From contig CALIZI010000305.1 of the NCBI GenBank assembly GCA_938028705.1, positions 1 to 33,975 of the forward strand: a DNA stretch of 33,975 bases, given 5' to 3'. Made by a program: the position numbers and the translations under genes. The notes beneath the pieces were generated by a model. That model was not told the origin of the DNA. It saw nothing but the letters and a program-made list of their open reading frames with translations, and did not search any database. The stretch comes from an uncultured Saprospiraceae bacterium (GTDB taxonomy: Bacteria; Bacteroidota; Bacteroidia; Chitinophagales; Saprospiraceae). Positions 32,587-33,975 of the stretch are shown here, one piece after another. Each line of letters begins with the position of its first letter. Position 1 is the first letter of the stretch.

Positions 32587-33858
32587 ATGCCTGATATTTT
32601 TTATGAATTGAATAAAGTACAAAAAAAACAACGAATCAATACCTTAATAAAGAGGATAGCTGTTCTCATATTTGTTTTGGTACAATTTCCTGTATTTTTC
32701 ATGATACTCATTGGAAACGAAGCAAATATAGCCTTTGCCATAACGATGGAGTTTGCAATTACTATCAGTGTGATACTTATTTATTTTAAAAAGATAAGAC
32801 TAGGTCTGTTCTTGTCATCACTGCTTTTTTATTTAATGTTTGCAATGATACCACATGTGTTTGTTACGTTTCATCTGGTGATCTTTCCCATTATGGGTAC
32901 TTTTATATTCAATACTTATGCTTTTCAAGATAAACGGCTTAGATACTTCAATTTCATTGCAGTAATAGTAGTTTTGATTTCTTACGCTGTGGCACTTTAT
33001 GCTTATCACGATATGTTTCTTAGATTTATTGTTGATGTATTAGTTGGAATGACCAGTTTTACTACAATCTGTATTGTCATTAATTACTTTAAAAAAGATG
33101 TTGAAAAATACGAACAAAAACTCCAAGAAGCCAATAATTTTTTAACACAAATTACCGACCTCAATCCGCATTTCATTTATGCTAAAGACAAAGGAAATCG
33201 CTTCACTTTCGTCAACAATACCATAGCGGTATTTCATGGTTGTTCTCCTAATGAAATGATAGGGAGAAACGTGAAAGAGTTTTATGAAAAAAGTGAAGTG
33301 ATGACAAGTGATGATACAGATACTGCCAAGATAGGCGAAGAGCATTACTTAGTGACACTCACAGACCAAAATAACCAAAGCACTTATGTTGAATTGACCC
33401 AAACACCTATGTTCGATAAAAACAATAAAATGATTGGTATGCTTGGCGTGGGAATAGACATAACGGCGAGTCGGCGAGCCGAGAGGGCTTTACAAATAAG
33501 TGAGCAACGCTATCGGAAATTGTATGAAAATCATCAGATGGGGATTGTTTCTGCAAGAAAGGGAAAATTCAGTACAGTTAATGATACATTTTGTACAATG
33601 ACAGGCTATACAAGAGCCGAAATCATAGGACAAAATATCAAAGGTATTATGCACCCTGATGACTATGAAGCTACTTTAGATAAAACAGAAAAAGTAGATA
33701 CGGGAAAGTCCAAAGGAGACGTTTTTGAACATCGTTTTATTCGTAAAGACGGTACTATCGGATATGCTTTGCTACACCACCAGTTGCTTGGTATTGAAGG
33801 AGAACCCCTTGAAGCTATGGGAACGCTTACTGATATTTCTCTGATTCTAAGAAATTAG
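32587..33858 (+). CDS. Six-span membrane protein with two PAS domains and no output domain
   Basis: This 423-residue protein has about six hydrophobic helices (residues about 17-165), a short coiled coil (KKDVEKYEQKLQEANNFLTQI), PAS 1 (about 180-298, YAKDKGNRFTFVNN, GCSPNEMIGRN, MLGVGIDITASRRAE) and PAS 2 (about 303-420, YRKLYENHQMGIVSARKGKF, MTGYTRAEIIGQN, FIRKDGTIGYALLH). It stops right after the PAS 2 end TLTDISLILRN, where a histidine kinase, GGDEF or other output domain would usually begin. Two hairpins follow soon after the stop, so this looks like a real end. I start at the ATG at 32587; an ATG at 32536 adds 17 residues but overlaps the opposite promoter. It may be a sensor acting through a partner, or a truncated kinase. 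Confidence 0.82.
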   Translation: MPDIFYELNKVQKKQRINTLIKRIAVLIFVLVQFPVFFMILIGNEANIAFAITMEFAITISVILIYFKKIRLGLFLSSLLFYLMFAMIPHVFVTFHLVIFPIMGTFIFNTYAFQDKRLRYFNFIAVIVVLISYAVALYAYHDMFLRFIVDVLVGMTSFTTICIVINYFKKDVEKYEQKLQEANNFLTQITDLNPHFIYAKDKGNRFTFVNNTIAVFHGCSPNEMIGRNVKEFYEKSEVMTSDDTDTAKIGEEHYLVTLTDQNNQSTYVELTQTPMFDKNNKMIGMLGVGIDITASRRAERALQISEQRYRKLYENHQMGIVSARKGKFSTVNDTFCTMTGYTRAEIIGQNIKGIMHPDDYEATLDKTEKVDTGKSKGDVFEHRFIRKDGTIGYALLHHQLLGIEGEPLEAMGTLTDISLILRN

Positions 33859-33887
33859 GGGGCAATTCAGAATTTTAAAAAAAAATA

Positions 33888-33940
33888 GGGAACTTGTTGT
33901 ATGCAAACAAACGAAGTTCCCGTCGAGAAAAAATCTCGAC
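33888..33940. terminator. Two adjacent hairpins after the PAS gene
   Basis: GGGAACTT (33888-33895) pairs with AAGTTCCC (33914-33921), and directly after it GTCGAGA (33922-33928) pairs with TCTCGAC (33934-33940) around five A. They start 30 bp after the stop codon. Neither has a T-tract on the plus strand. Confidence 0.65.
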
Positions 33941-33975
33941 ATAAAAGTAAAGAATTATTATCGAATGCCAATAGA

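Overview
The window looks like chromosomal DNA from a low-GC Bacteroidota, probably a Saprospiria-type lineage (lineage is inference). Seen directly: Bacteroidota-style promoter boxes (TTTG / TAnnTTTG), a fused DAHP synthase-chorismate mutase, nadC beside a DUF4783-type gene, a DUF1501 protein, and at least five secreted proteins ending in type IX secretion (T9SS) sorting domains with the NYPNPF motif. I see no tRNA, rRNA, intact transposase, phage module or CRISPR array.

Layout. 1-3.2 kb: aromatic amino-acid entry enzyme (minus strand), then a three-span membrane protein with a GATase-like central domain. 3.2-8.4 kb: a DUF4175-like membrane protein with a long His-rich insert, and an exported, membrane-tethered TPR-CHAT protease. 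8.5-22.8 kb: four large secreted proteins, all on the minus strand: an LRR-subtilisin, a sortilin-like Asp-box protein, an HExxH protein and an M43-like metalloprotease. They share C-terminal cassettes (GEVED, TSP3-like Asp/Cys-rich linker, '3-coathanger' module, T9SS sorting domain) in different combinations. 23.1-24.0 kb: a tail-fibre-like secreted protein, divergent from an ECF sigma factor (24.4 kb, plus) that is followed by a TPR anti-sigma-like membrane protein and a PlsC acyltransferase. 27.0-32.5 kb (minus): DUF1501 T9SS protein, small Lys/Ala-rich exported protein, nadC, DUF4783 protein, HTTM membrane protein. 32.6-33.9 kb (plus): a six-span PAS-PAS protein with no visible output domain.

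How the genes may work together: the central block is a cell-surface and secreted hydrolase/adhesin set. The nearby ECF sigma/anti-sigma-like pair is a plausible regulator of some of it, but the sequence does not prove this. The best undescribed signal is a bipartite DNA element, GTAGT-N18-ATTACCCAC. It occurs twice in the sigma-factor divergent promoter region and once in a 944-bp gene-free gap inside the secreted-protein cluster, with the 18-nt spacing kept exactly each time. That gap also holds a terminator with no gene in front of it. A second theme is intergenic inverted repeats built from short reiterated words, including a perfect 31-bp hairpin just ahead of nadC, and similar word repeats inside the DUF4175 gene.
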